A stretch of DNA of 64,000 nucleotides from Cenococcum geophilum 1.58 (GCA_001692895.1 KV748254.1:1-64000), one strand, 5' to 3'. Shown: positions 19,801 through 29,887, counted from the first letter of the stretch. The notes: generated from the letters alone by a model not told the origin. Translations and numbers: made by a program.

Positions 19801-21583
19801 AAAGGCCACCTACCTCACCCCGTCCTTCGCCTATACGTTCGCAAGTGCTCTATCGCAGCCTCAGTGGACAAGAACAACTAAAGGACTACCTCCGGAACCT
19901 CGCAACTGGAAGGAAGCCGTGAATTCAATATTCGAGAAGGAGTGGAAGGCTGCGGCAGATGAGGAATGGGAGTCTCAAATGGTGAATGTCTCATTCAAGA
20001 TCGTCGAACTTCCACCTGGAGCCAAGGCTCTACCCGTCAAATGGGTCTTTACATACAAATTCGATGAGAACAACGTCCTATTTAGATGGAAAGCACGGCT
20101 GGTATTACGCGGTGATAAGCAGCGCCCAGGAATTGACTATGGCGACACGTTCGCAAGCGTCGTTCGACCTAGTACATTTAAGCTACTGATGGCCCTGGTT
20201 GCCGCATACGATCTAGAGTGCGAGCACTTGGACGTAATCACGGCCTTCCTCAATGGGAAGCTTGACCGCAAGAACATCTATATTCAGCTGCCAGAAGGAT
20301 ACCGTCAGTATCAGAAGGACGGCGTTGCTCTCGTGGGCCTACTGCTCAAGGCTCTCTACGGTCTCAAGCAGGCCCCACGTCTTTGGTATGAGGAGCTCAA
20401 GAGCTTCCTTATCACCCTCAAATACATGCCAATTCCAGCTGACCCATGCGTCTTCGTCAGTCAGCAAAGCGGCCAAATTATCATTGTCTACGTCGATGAT
20501 CTTATCTTGATTGGACGAGACATACGGACGATCGAACTCCTCAAAGAGGCACTCAGGAACAAGTACAAAGTGAGAGACTTAGGCCCAATTGCGTACTACC
20601 TAGGTATTCGAATTATAAGGAACCGCCAGGCGCGATCAATTCGACTGGTACAGGACGCCTATATTAGGAAGATCCTACATACGTTCCATATGGAAGACTG
20701 CGCACCGGCCTCTACACCAATCCACCCATCTGCGGTAGACTTCAAGCCACGCGAGCTTGAGGATCAAGCTCCGCCGGAGCTGGTAAAACGGTACCAATCG
20801 CTGATAGGCTCTCTATTGTATCCATGCAATTGGACTCGGCCCGATGTGGCCTGGGCTGTAGGGAAGCTCTGTCAGTTCCTACACAACCCTACCGAACTAC
20901 ATATGGACGCCGCGATGCAGATACTCGCCTACTATGCAGGGACGATCGACTTAGGCATAGAGTTCGGCTTACCCCAAGGGCAGCAGCCACCTCCGAAAGC
21001 CTTCGCCGAGGCGTCAGCTACGGACCATACTACCCCTAATTGCAATAGGGAGTATAGCAGAAGCGCACCAGGTGATATACCTGACCTACAACTACACGGC
21101 TATAGCGATGCAGCGTTCGCAGATGCGGTCGACAGGAAGTCAACTTCTGGCTATATCTATAAGCTAGCGGGTGGCCCAGTTTCACACAAGTCAAGCAAGC
21201 AGTCAATTCTTACAACCTCTACTACAGAGGCTGAGTACGTAGCGATGACGCATGCGGCCAAGGAGGCCTTATGGCTCCGTCGATTGCTCACTGATTTGGG
21301 CTACACCGGAAAGGATCTACTACCGATACATCTGTATGGTGACAATCAACCAGCCATAAGCCTTGCTAAAAGCGACGACTACCACGCGCGCACTAAGCAC
21401 TTTGAGCTATACTGGCACTACATTCGTGACAAGGTTCAAAGCGGCGTAATCCACCTACAGCACGTTCCTACGGGCAGTATGGTAGCAGACGGTCTTACAA
21501 AGCCACTATCGACGACTCAGTTCAGGAACTTCGTCAAGCAGCTAGGCCTCGTTCGATGCGACATAGACACTAAACCCAAGTAG
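16808..21583 (+). CDS. Copia-B Gag-Pol polyprotein (1,591 residues)
   Basis: One open frame encodes all copia functions. Gag occupies roughly residues 1-290, then an Arg/Gly-rich stretch (about 255-292) and a zinc-knuckle-like motif C-x2-C-x3-H-x6-C from residue 298. The protease is at about 388 with DSCSN where DSG/DTG is usual. An HHCC integrase zinc domain follows (H535, C566, C569), then the integrase core D596, D659, E695 with 35 residues between the last two. Reverse transcriptase has FLNGKL, LYGLKQAPRLWY and YVDD at 1228-1231. RNase H has D1434, TEAEY at about 1474, GDNQ and the DGLTKPL tail. I chose the ATG at 16808 (GCCATGG context, MGKDYPG). An in-frame ATG at 16769 would add 13 residues encoded by the 21-bp repeat. 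Copia elements normally use a single Gag-Pol frame like this. Codon use is balanced and un-RIPed. No frameshift or stop is seen. Confidence 0.96.
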   Translation: MGKDYPGIQRLKKDGSNWPQYWTQLSTYLRGEGLLHIIREDAGPPLYPKLQEEKPTISIDRVPKDADKEERDEILERSQIIADTNDSIRSANKALSYEYDKEFKQYSKEDGKVCSVILGTIDNEILTALEHKQTAKDYIDHLKQTFEARGLIHEANVWETFVKLRFQSDQAVTTFSSRYQEAVQGVKQVKLALDDKIINYQFINAVDEHFPMWAQIQRDKIRDGHTITLVQLIADLTDEARRKDSLKSFASVNKPPGDSGRGRGNSRGRGNGRGRGGGAGRGASSGNQGSAKDALNKCGWCKLGHPGGEDDCWMKHPHLRPEWWRPGERRPRSGDGAASTTTNEASKGTSNRPSQATNSATRGIFATQAIGPAAMASGTNIKDSWIADSCSNIHIGNDIRKFVQYEEIEPLQIQTGGGLIKAIGVGSVELTVARTDHSAYTITFTEVYHCPDFFTNVVSLNILRGKGAFFDGLHNTINFVKDRAEIAYVPCVNGLNTFILVDNPTEVPFAMALATARSRLYEKGVLAKATMETWHKRLQHLPPDQIRQLARSTKGIVVTEDKPFHCEDCHLGKAKKQISRRPQRRSNRIFEKVHVDVVGPLKHEGLHGEKYWVLFTDDRTRFRWIYCISNRGSAASTLKQFVRMIKTQTGITIGCFRLDGAAEWFSKDMTDFFKNEGIVTEASTPYTAHQNGIAEKANHLVEERVRVMLIETQLPPKLWPEVAKAAIHGLNMLPTSVNKDKAPPAQAMALALGDTDSTITYANWKIYGCPAYVHINEKDPQRQRGDKFVARAQKGRLVGYEGSHIYRVYLPHKNRVVRSSSVTFDESGTFLTTPISEEEGGDGDICWVPLEELPTNDTAPEVSQSLRGEGEVSRSPQEGTEAARSLQEADEVSRASQSGGDSQSGGASGDHDIAPQPNRPPLTDDEQAGLDQQELPDLGGHLHQEGTPPRDIYQEDLEQILPEYSDDEPEPMANTRTRSKPRLDYSVLHRTGRKEPATKATYLTPSFAYTFASALSQPQWTRTTKGLPPEPRNWKEAVNSIFEKEWKAAADEEWESQMVNVSFKIVELPPGAKALPVKWVFTYKFDENNVLFRWKARLVLRGDKQRPGIDYGDTFASVVRPSTFKLLMALVAAYDLECEHLDVITAFLNGKLDRKNIYIQLPEGYRQYQKDGVALVGLLLKALYGLKQAPRLWYEELKSFLITLKYMPIPADPCVFVSQQSGQIIIVYVDDLILIGRDIRTIELLKEALRNKYKVRDLGPIAYYLGIRIIRNRQARSIRLVQDAYIRKILHTFHMEDCAPASTPIHPSAVDFKPRELEDQAPPELVKRYQSLIGSLLYPCNWTRPDVAWAVGKLCQFLHNPTELHMDAAMQILAYYAGTIDLGIEFGLPQGQQPPPKAFAEASATDHTTPNCNREYSRSAPGDIPDLQLHGYSDAAFADAVDRKSTSGYIYKLAGGPVSHKSSKQSILTTSTTEAEYVAMTHAAKEALWLRRLLTDLGYTGKDLLPIHLYGDNQPAISLAKSDDYHARTKHFELYWHYIRDKVQSGVIHLQHVPTGSMVADGLTKPLSTTQFRNFVKQLGLVRCDIDTKPK

Positions 21584-21834
21584 GAAATCGTACACAGGTC
21601 GGCAAAACCTCGGAGGGTACGCCATTCAACGACTCTGACCAATGCTAACGACTTTCAAATGGGGGATAGGAACGATGTAGAGCTCATAACGGGTGATCGA
21701 TTACAGCTCAGGGAGAGGTCAAATAGGACCCACAATACACTCGGAGGATTACGAGGTGTTTCTTTTATATATAAACAAGTTCAACACTGATTTAGGAAGG
21801 GTCTGCTTCTGTTTTGGTGGAGCACTGGGGGGTG
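21584..21834 (+). other. Copia-B 3' region with polypurine tract
   Basis: Non-coding stretch between the stop codon and the 3' LTR. It contains GCTCATAAC at 21682-21690, exactly complementary to nine bases of the PBS at 16625-16633. It ends with the G-rich polypurine tract before TGACGATAG at 21835. Confidence 0.75.
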
Positions 21835-22040
21835 TGACGATAGTACTGGAGGAGTCCTCCACATGCGTTTCCTGCTTACATAAGCAGAGTCCCTTCTTGT
21901 TCGGTCTCCGCAGCAACTACTTCGGTATCCGTAGTAGTCACCCCGGACCCCGTAGATATAGACCTATATCAAGGCCTATATTCCTCGTAGTTAGATTCCA
22001 TAGATTCATTCATTCATTTATCCTCAGATCCAGTTCATCA
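21835..22040 (+). repeat. Copia-B 3' LTR
   Basis: 206 bp, TGACGATAGTACTGG...CAGTTCATCA, with a single base difference from the 5' LTR apart from the N positions. It is followed by the target duplication AGATT. Confidence 0.96.
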
Positions 22041-22200
22041 AGATTCTTCCTGTGCCCTCGCTGTAGGTACAGTCTCAGAGCGGAACAAGTACAGAGGTGC
22101 CCTGTCGTCTCCTTAGATTCCTATCGCTTCCACCAGCAAATGCAAGCGCTGGCTTGTGGCCCTAGGTCGGCGCCTAGGTAGAGATATAGTGTTAATATAA

Positions 22201-25200
22201 CCGCCCTTATTAATACTAGAGTAAATAGCTTTATTTTTATAAATACTGCCTATATAAATAACGTCGCTAAGTTTCTAAATATAAAAGCTACTAGACTAGA
22301 GAAGCCTATTTAAGTAAGAGGATATAACAGTTAGGCTAGTAAGCTGGTTACCTACGTCCTAAAATTGCATATTACTCTTAATAGATAACGCTAGTATAGC
22401 ATCCCCTTTTGCATTCTAGACCTAGGGTTCTATAATATAATCCTTAGCCGAAAATAGATGTCCTATTTTAATATTTGGCTAAATATACAATAAAGACAAT
22501 TTATCTAGCTAGAGGATAGACCGAAATTACCTTCCTTTATTAGGGAAATCTGAACTAACTATAAGACACTAGCCGCGAGGGCTAACCCTACCTATTAGTA
22601 GGATGTTAGGGACTGCGACCTAGCCTTTACCTAAGAAGATGCCCGTTATAAGGCCGGAAGGAACTCTTTTATACTAATAAAGATACTCCCTTAGAGAGCT
22701 CTACGGTTAACAAAGACTTTATATACGGTAGCGGGATAGATAGCAATATAGATAATATCTAAATTACGTAAATTTAACTAATATGGAAGAGAAAATACTA
22801 ATAGGATATAAGAGATAACCTTTGAAAGATACGATAGGAGCTAAAAGGAGTAATAATAACGCCTTTACCCTGGAAGCCCCTAAGGTCCTATATACCCCTA
22901 TTATTACATAACTCCCTATAGTAGATATTGCGGCAATTAGCGCTATAGTATTCTACTTTAATATATACAGGAAGGATAATAAGGTCTTTACAACTAGCTT
23001 ATATAAAATTAACCAGATTATTAATAAGAGGGAAGAAGAGCTAGCTAAGGAAACTAATAAGGGACTAGTTAAACGCCTCCTCCCTACTATTTATGCGGGA
23101 TATAAGAATGCATTCTTAAAAGCGGCTTCGGACGAGTTACCTCCTCACTAGACGTATAATTATAAAATTTAATTAAAAGCTAATAACTTGCTAGGATATA
23201 GCCCTCTGTACTAATAAATAATAGATAAGCTAAAAGTAATAAAGCAGTACTTAATTAAGAACCTTAATAAAGGGTTTATTAAGCTAAGCTAAGCCCCTTT
23301 TACTTCCCCTATTCTATTTATAAAAAAGCCTAATAGAGGCCTTTGTTTCTATATCGACTATTAAAAGCTAAACGCTATTACTTAAAAGGTTTAGTATCCT
23401 ATTCCTTTAATTAACGAAACCCTTACACATTTAAGCTAGGTAAAGATCTTTACTGAACTTAATATCCGCTAAGCTTTTTACTAAATTAGGATAGACCCTG
23501 TACCTAAAGATTTAACAACGTTCCGTACCTATTATAGGTCCTATAAATATAAAGTCCTTCTTTTTAGATTAATAAATGGGCTAGTTATATACTAAAGGTA
23601 TATAAACGACGTCCTTTTTAACTACCTTAATAAATTCTGTATAGTATACCTAGATGATATTCTTATATACTTAGACAATAAACTTAAGTATAAAGTTTAT
23701 ATAAAAAAGGTCCTAGAAAGACTACGGAATGCAGGCTTATAAGTTAATATTAAGAAATATAAATTTAGAGTAAAACGTATAAAGTATCTTAGGTTTATTG
23801 TTACTATAGAAGGAATTAAAGTTAATCCTAAGAAGGTTAAAGCAATCTATAACTAGAAACCCCCTTATACCGTAAAAGGGATCTAGTCCTTTCTTAGGTT
23901 TTATAACTTCTACTACTAGTTTATCCGTAACTATGGAGTTATAGCTAAGCCTCTTATATAACTTACCCAGAAAAACACGTCCTTTATCTTTAATAGTGAC
24001 TATATAAAAGCCTTTAAAAAGTTAAAAAAGCGGCTTATCTCTTCTTTAATTCTTTATTACTATAACTTAGACCTTAAATTAATATTAGAAACGGATGCTT
24101 CTAATAAAGTTATAGCAGGAATCCTATTACAGCTATACTAGGACGGTAAATGGTACCCTATTACCTTTTTTTAAAATAATAATAATAGACCTAGCTAAGT
24201 ATAACTATAAAATATATAATAAAGAAATGCTAGCTATTATTTAATCGCTATCCTAATAGCGCGCGGAGCTTAAAGGTATAAACTCCTAGATTAAGATATA
24301 TATAGATTATAAGGCCCTAGAGTACTTTATAACTATAAAGCAGCTTACTAAACGGCAAGCCTAGTAGGCTAAAGTACTTATTATATATTATTTTAGCAAG
24401 TAAAACTCTAAGGCTAATACCCTAATTTAAAGAGAATAAGATATAGAACCCTAGGATGAGTTAAAGACCTAATACCGGACGCGCGCGCTCCTTTATCCTA
24501 AATAGCTTAACCTATAGATCCTTAAGGAGCTAGACTCCTAGTAAAATAAGCTAGTACTAATAGAGGAGTCCTTAAATAAACTAATAAGGCTAATTAACTG
24601 CCTTCTAACTGTAAACCGCACGGCTAATGCCCTAAAGGCTCTCCGTAATTAAGCTATAAGAGGAGACCCCAATTTTAAAATAGAGGAAGGATTGCTCCTA
24701 TATTAAGAGCAGCTTATAGTCCCTAATATTAACAATCTACGGACTAAACTAATTCGCGAAGCCTATTACTAAGTCTTTACGGTATACCCCGGCAAGAACA
24801 AGACCCGTAAAATTATTAGCGGCCGCTACTACTGGTTTAGAATAGTTATAGATATTAATTAATATATATGGAACTGCGACAACTACTAAAGAGCTATAAT
24901 CCTATAAGATAAGACCCTAGAACTACTAAAACCGCTCCCGATATTAGAGCGCCCTTAGTAATATATCTCTATAGACTTCTATAAACTACCTATAGACCGT
25001 AACAGATATAATATAGTTATAATCCTAGTTAACCGCTTTAGAAAGCGCCCATTTTTAATCCCCTACTATAAGAATATTAATGCTAAAGAGGCGGCCTAGC
25101 TATATATCCACTACGTCTATTAAATTTATGGACTGTTAGATACTATTATATCTAATTACGGGCTGTAGTTTATATTAGCCTTCTAGAACGAGTTTACCTA

Positions 25201-25863
25201 GATCCTAGGCATTAAGCTAAAGCTTTTTACGGCGTATTACCCTTATATAGACGGTTAGATAGAGATTATAAATTAGTATTTAGACTAGAGACTCCGGCCA
25301 TTTATTAACTAGTTTAAACTACTCCCCCTAATAGACTATACCCAAGCAACCCTACCCTATAACTCTATAGGGTTTGCCCCTATTTAGCTAGAAATGGGCT
25401 ACTTACCCTATATAAGCTTTAACTAAAGAAGACCGGAAGAACCTTAGACTATACGCGAGAAACTATTTTATAGTAAGGCCTAGCAGTACGCTAAACGCTT
25501 AAAAGAGGCCTAGATGGTAGCCTGTAAGAACTTAGAAAAAGCCTAAAGGTTAATAGAATAGCAGGTAAATAAACACCGCTAGAAACCTAACTTTGCCCCT
25601 AGTAATAGGGTCTAGGTTATAATAAAGAATTAAAGGACTAAGTGGCCTAGCTATAAGCTAGACTACTAAATAGTAGGACTATATAAGGTCCTAAAGAAGG
25701 TAGGCAACTTATATAAGGTAAAGCTCCCGGATTTAATTAGAGTTTACCCTATTTTTTCGCTAGATAAGTTACGGAAAGCTATAAGTAACCTATTACCCAA
25801 GCAGAAGAACGAGCCTCCCCTACTAATTTAAGTTAATGGCGACAATAAATAGGAAGTTAAGGA
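22201..25863 (+). pseudogene. Gypsy-1 pol relic: protease, RT, RNase H, integrase
   Basis: The gag-pol frame resumes after LINE-2. The protease region reads ALINTRVNSFIFINT, then YSIPFCILDLGFYNIILSRK (about 22,205-22,470). RT runs from LLGYSPLY (about 23,190) through SPILFIKKPNRGL, FRTYYRSYKYKVLLFRLING, to the intact catalytic YLDDILIY at 23,647. RNase H has ETDASNKVIAGILLQ (about 24,080). The integrase zinc region (GRYYWF...NCDNY) is at about 24,815-24,885, and the core runs from DFYKLPIDRN to GLLDTIISNYG (about 24,965-25,160). Many TAG/TAA codons replace Gln. The gene is dead by RIP. Confidence 0.88.
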
Positions 25864-28317
25864 AATACTAGTATATAATAATAATTCATTGCTTAACGTC
25901 CGATTCGGATCCCTACTAGGCCCACGCGGACTACTCCTTATTTATATATAGGGAGAAAACTCTATTTAAGAAAAATGAGAAAACCCCGTAATCCATCTCC
26001 CCGCCTTTTAGGACTCGCCTACTTAGCGCCTACAAGTCGCCTATGGTGCTCTACTACCTTACTATTTAACCTCCTTAGGAACCACTGCTGCCGTAACAAG
26101 CCTACGGACGCGCTAGTATTATAAACTTTTACTCTACTACTATAGAGTTACTAGGGGGTACCTGCTGCTCGCCCCCTTGCCTTCTATTACTATTTCCCTT
26201 GCAACCCAGAACTGATTTAGCATATTTTAACTAATAAGCTACTGGGTGACCGCCTTAAGGCCTTTTTATATTAAGAGCAGTGTATTATAGTTCTCTGTGC
26301 CAGCTGCTAAGAGCATTATTTCTTAATTGGTGCGTAGGGGGCATAGCAGTATTACGTGTTTTNGTNTCTNTNTTNNCNAGCNANATTNNNATNTNNGGCT
26401 ANCTACTNGNANACCNACCNAGTAAAGCCAATCTTTTAGTCCTATTATTCCTGTTCTTAAGAGTGTTGCTATTATATTTTCTGCCTTTATTAGGCCTTCT
26501 CGGAGCCCTTAGGTATTTACCCCCTATAGCGTTAACTATACTATGGCTTGGGTTTGTCTTGCCTAAGTTAGCCTCTGTACCTTTGACTCCCATTTACCTC
26601 TCTAGCGTTAGTTTAACCAGTATTATATTACGGTAGATGGTTTCCTAGCGTTCTTACGTGTTCTACTTTAGCTCCTTTCTCTATCTTGCTGTTGTTTTTA
26701 CTAACCTCTTACACGTTTCCCTTCCTCCTCTATATGGGCCTGGGCCCTAAAGCGGCACCATTTTTCTTCTATTTTCTTTACCTGTTTCTCTAATATCTCT
26801 TCCCTACTTTAGGGTTGTTGGTTTGTTCTCCTATAGGGCACCCTAGGGTCCCTCTATAGTTTACTTAGGCGTGTCTTAATATACTTTATAACATTAAAGT
26901 TGCGTTTATTTTGCGTTCTTTATATTGCAGCGGCTTTAATATATAACTGTAGGGGGGGAATATTGGATTCCTTCTTAAGCAGTACTGTGGCCGTTTGCTT
27001 GTACCCGCTTATAATACTCTAAAGGCAGGCTGTTTGGACCTTTTAAAGTGGTTTAAGAAGTAATTTTGGGGGGCCCTTTTTAGTTTCTCCAATGGCCCAG
27101 ATACTGGATCTATATATTATAGTTGGCCGGACGACTGCTATATATAGTAGGCGTGACCTCTAAAAGCATGGACCCTATATAGAATTAACAATCCTAGATA
27201 AAGCGATAAACTGTGCTTAACCTTTACGGGCCGCTTACGCCGTATATACGCTCCACCAGAGCTTACTGTCTACCCATACTCCTAATACCCTTAGGCCCTA
27301 AACTGGTTAACCCCTAAAGCCTTAAATGCGAATTATATGCTAGAGATCTACAAATTAGTTGCGTTTTCTTATAAAATGGATTAGCTAGTATTTCTCTGGT
27401 AAGAATTGGACTCTATAACGTTTTGCCCACTCTATATAAGTATTATAGGCTTTCTCTAGTGTTCTGCAGTTCTCTATGGCTGTTGGCCTATATATAATTA
27501 GGTTTGTGTCATTAACGAAGCCTATCCCCTAGGTCGCCCCTTCCTTAAAGGAGTTGAGTAGGTTACTTACAAAGAAAAGGAAGAGTATAGGCGAGAGGGG
27601 TAATCCTTATGGTATTCCTGTTGCAACTGCGATGGGGGGGCTCTGGTATCCGTTAAAGACCAGTAATGTTTCTTTCTGGCCTATAAACCCTTAGATAAAT
27701 TGTATAATCCATTCTAGAAAGCCCTTTGCCCTAAGGATATATAGAAGACGCTTATGGGGTATATTATCGTAGGCACCACTAATATCTAGGCTAAGCATTA
27801 ATACTATAAAGTCCTTTCGCATCGCCCATACAGATTTAATGGTGGCAGCGAGTAGCGTAAGTGCTGATAGTGTTAAGCGGTTCTTTCTTGCCCCTATTTA
27901 GCTTTATAGTAGTAGGGCGTGTTCCTCTACTGTGTCTGCTATGCGTTCCGCTATTACCCTTTCTAAGATCTTGCTAAGGGTGTTTTCTAAGGCAATAGGG
28001 CGGTAGCTTCCTGGGATTAAGTAATCTGCTTTGCCTTCTTTTTGTAGGACAACCGTCGTTATAGATCTTCCGAGTCGTGGGTAGTAGCCTATAGCAAAGC
28101 ATGCTCTGGCTATATCTGTAAGCCAAGGTGCTATAAGTGGCCCACAGGTTTTTAGGGCCTTATTTGGAATCCTATCTGGTTCTGGTGCTGTATTGTTTAA
28201 AAGGCGGCTAATAGTTCTAGCCATTTCCTCTGTTGTCATGTCGCTGTCGACCCGCAGGCGAGTCACCGGTGTTTCGCCTGTGATATTACTAAGGTCTGCT
28301 GGAATACTAGTATATAA
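25864..28317 (-). mobile_element. LINE-3 inserted in the Gypsy-1 chromodomain
   Basis: Body 25879-28302, flanked by AATACTAGTATATAA at 25864-25878 and 28303-28317. The left end is the AAT tail plus ATTCATTGCTTAACGTC; the right end is the truncated 5' end. It is RIP-damaged, with a patch of N bases at 26363-26420. It is 5'-truncated at the N-terminal side of the reverse transcriptase. Confidence 0.9.
25900..28266 (-). pseudogene. LINE-3 reverse transcriptase relic with an open N-terminal piece
   Basis: A clean minus-strand frame from 28266 to 27904 (120 residues) contains EEMARTISRLLNNTAPEPDR, IPNKALKTCGPLIAPWLTDI and GSYRPIALENTLSKILERVI. These are typical N-terminal motifs of the non-LTR reverse transcriptase. 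Beyond it the frame is broken. A PLSPILFLFF-type block lies near 27,590 and the C-terminal tail near 26,250-26,330. Confidence 0.85.
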
Positions 28318-28475
28318 GCTAGTACGAGGAGCGCTAAAATACCGTATCTAATAGAAGGGCTATAACCTAGACTTAACTTAGTACCCTGCTTAGAACTTTA
28401 TAGGCTACCCCTAAAAGCTTAAAGAGTTTTATAATTAATACCCTAACTTACCTAGACTTCTAAAGTACCTAGATA
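28318..28475 (+). pseudogene. Gypsy-1 chromodomain, C-terminal part
   Basis: After LINE-3 the pol frame continues as LVRGALKYRI-x-KGYNLDLT-YPA-NFIGYP-KLKEFYN-YPNLP. The part before the insertion is VNGDNK-EVKEIL (25,835-25,870). Together these match the fold of chromodomains at the C-terminus of chromovirus integrases (a W-E-V-E-x-I-L start, then K-Y-x-V-x-W-x-G-Y). Such domains are known to steer integration to H3K9-methylated chromatin. Confidence 0.8.
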
Positions 28476-28823
28476 AGTAAATAGAATATTAATATAATAA
28501 AGATAATAAGTTACCAGAAGAGTATAGAGATAAAAACGCCCTAAGGCCTAAGAAACGAAGCCTACTATAACATACAGCTACCTAGATTTGCGCGTCATAT
28601 AAGGCCTTTAGATGTTTAGGAACTTTAACCGCCGGTTAAAGTTCTCTAATTAGCTAGATCCTTGCTAAGAGTTTTAGCGGCTACCCTTTCTACTTTAGCG
28701 CTTTTACGTAACCTACGGTTGCCTTATATACTTAGTCCAAATGTACTTACGTCTCTTTTTTTTTAGTTCTACTTTGTTTCTAATAAAGCCTAAGGGCAGG
28801 CTTTCTTTTAAAGGGGGGGGTGA
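28476..28823 (+). other. Gypsy-1 3' untranslated region and polypurine tract
   Basis: No coding seen. Contains an inverted repeat around AACTTTAACCGCCGGTTAAAGTT (28,619-28,641) that could fold as a hairpin. It ends in AAAGGGGGGGGTGA before the LTR. Confidence 0.7.
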
Positions 28824-29015
28824 TGTTACGGCACTATAACGCGTAACCTGGATAGTGAGCTTAGTTAGGGGTTTAGCTAAGGACTTGGCGTTATAACGCG
28901 TATATATTACGTCTCTACCTCCTATACATACCTCTCCTCTTCTCCTTAGCTTAGTATCTTCGTAATATAGCATTTTACAAGCTTCGGTTTAGAGGCATTT
29001 GTACGAGCCGTAATA
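28824..29015 (+). repeat. Gypsy-1 3' LTR
   Basis: 192 bp, TGTTACGGC...GCCGTAATA. It is the same length as the 5' LTR. The last CA has become TA, as RIP would do. Confidence 0.92.
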
Positions 29016-29887
29016 GTAAAGCAACTTACCGATTAATTAAAAGCCAAAGGCATAGAAATGCTAAGTTAGGTAATTATGGCTTATGTTTTAAATAACCTAA
29101 CTAGTCCTTATAAGGGATTTGTTATAATAGTTACTTAATCTTATAGAACTAATTCTAGTACTATTAATTTAAAAATCCTGTTTTTTAACTTAATAGATAA
29201 ATCTAGAAGATAGGTATTTAAAGATTAGGAAATAGCCTTAGTTATAGGGTCTAGACAACCTAGGACTAATTAGATAAATTAAATATATAAAAATAAGTAC
29301 TATAAGAAGTGTAGAATAACTACGCATTTTATAAAGGACTATTTTTATATATTCCCAGAAAGGCCCTAAAAGGCTTTAAAACCACGCACTAATATAAGCT
29401 AAAACCTTAAGAAGCTCTCGTGTCTATAAATACTAGTAATAGCTATACTAGTAATACAGAAGAAGACGACTTTAAAATTAATCTTTATATAATAGATACC
29501 GAACAGGTACTTATTACCAATTAAACCCCCTAACTAAATTAAAAAGGAGCTAATTTTGTATTAGACTTAGGAAGTATAAAGCATCTAATTACTAAAAAGG
29601 AATACTTTATAAGCTATAAAGATTCCTATAAAAGAATTAGTTGGGGAACCGATGCATTAATTAATTATATTAGATTTGGAAATGTTAAATTAGTAAATAA
29701 AGGCAATAAAATTGTACTATAAAACTGCTAATATATACCTAATTTTTAGTATAATCTTATCTCTATTAGTAAGCTAGATTAGCTTAGCTATAAAATTATA
29801 GTTAAGGGCGGTTAAGCCTATATATACAAAAATGAACAACTCCTTATCTTAGCCGTGGGAAGAAACTCCCTATACTATATTGATATA
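29016..29887 (+). pseudogene. Copia-A gag-protease fragment (right of Gypsy-1)
   Basis: Continues the gag fragment at 13435. Gag reads VLNNLTSPYKGFVII. A zinc-knuckle region is degraded at about 29,290-29,340. The protease reads GANFVLDLGSIKHLITKKEY at about 29,550, where the other copy has DSGAT. The pre-integrase region ends at RNSLYYIDI. At 29,886 it stops at a TA, where a TIR-like sequence begins. Many RIP stops. Confidence 0.82.

Larger units (their letters stand above)
16413..22045 (+). mobile_element. Copia-B: intact Ty1/copia retrotransposon
   Basis: Element 16418-22040 (5,623 bp) flanked by AGATT at 16413-16417 and 22041-22045. LTRs of 206 bp at both ends differ at one certain position plus two N bases. 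It has a PBS (GGTTATGAGC) directly after the 5' LTR and a G-rich polypurine tract (GCACTGGGGGGTG) before the 3' LTR. A single uninterrupted Gag-Pol frame lies between. Unlike every other retroelement in the window it shows no RIP, so it is the most recent arrival and may be able to move. Confidence 0.97.
15205..22200 (-). mobile_element. LINE-2: internally deleted non-LTR element, split by Copia-B
   Basis: The minus-strand LINE has its AAT-repeat tail (15224-15232) and ATTCATTGCTTAACGTC on the left and its 5' end at about 22,181. Target duplication AGATATAGTGTTAATATAA is at 15205-15223 and 22182-22200. Removing Copia-B leaves about 1.33 kb. It joins a LINE-1-like 5' region (about 15,880-16,190) to the shared 3' region (15,224-15,850), with the RT core deleted. 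It is much less RIP-damaged than LINE-1, -3 and -4. This looks like a small non-autonomous derivative. Confidence 0.85.
13505..29037 (+). mobile_element. Gypsy-1: Ty3/gypsy chromodomain retrotransposon with a 22-bp flanking duplication
   Basis: LTRs at 13527-13718 and 28824-29015, both 192 bp, running TGTTACGGC to GCCGTAACA (3' copy ends GCCGTAATA). The internal order gag, protease, RT, RNase H, integrase, chromodomain on the plus strand is that of a chromovirus. A polypurine tract, AAAGGGGGGGGTGA, precedes the 3' LTR. The element lies in the Copia-A gag fragment. The flanks at 13505-13526 and 29016-29037 are the same 22 bases (GTAAAGCAACTTACC[A/G]ATTAAT). LINE-2 (with Copia-B inside it) and LINE-3 are nested in it. 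All coding is RIP-damaged. Confidence 0.9.

Noticed and set aside
26280..26636. 118-codon plus-strand frame with undefined residues
   Set aside because: It is antisense to the LINE-3 3' region; the same shadow appears antisense to LINE-1 at 10269-10544 and to LINE-4 at 38636-38818.
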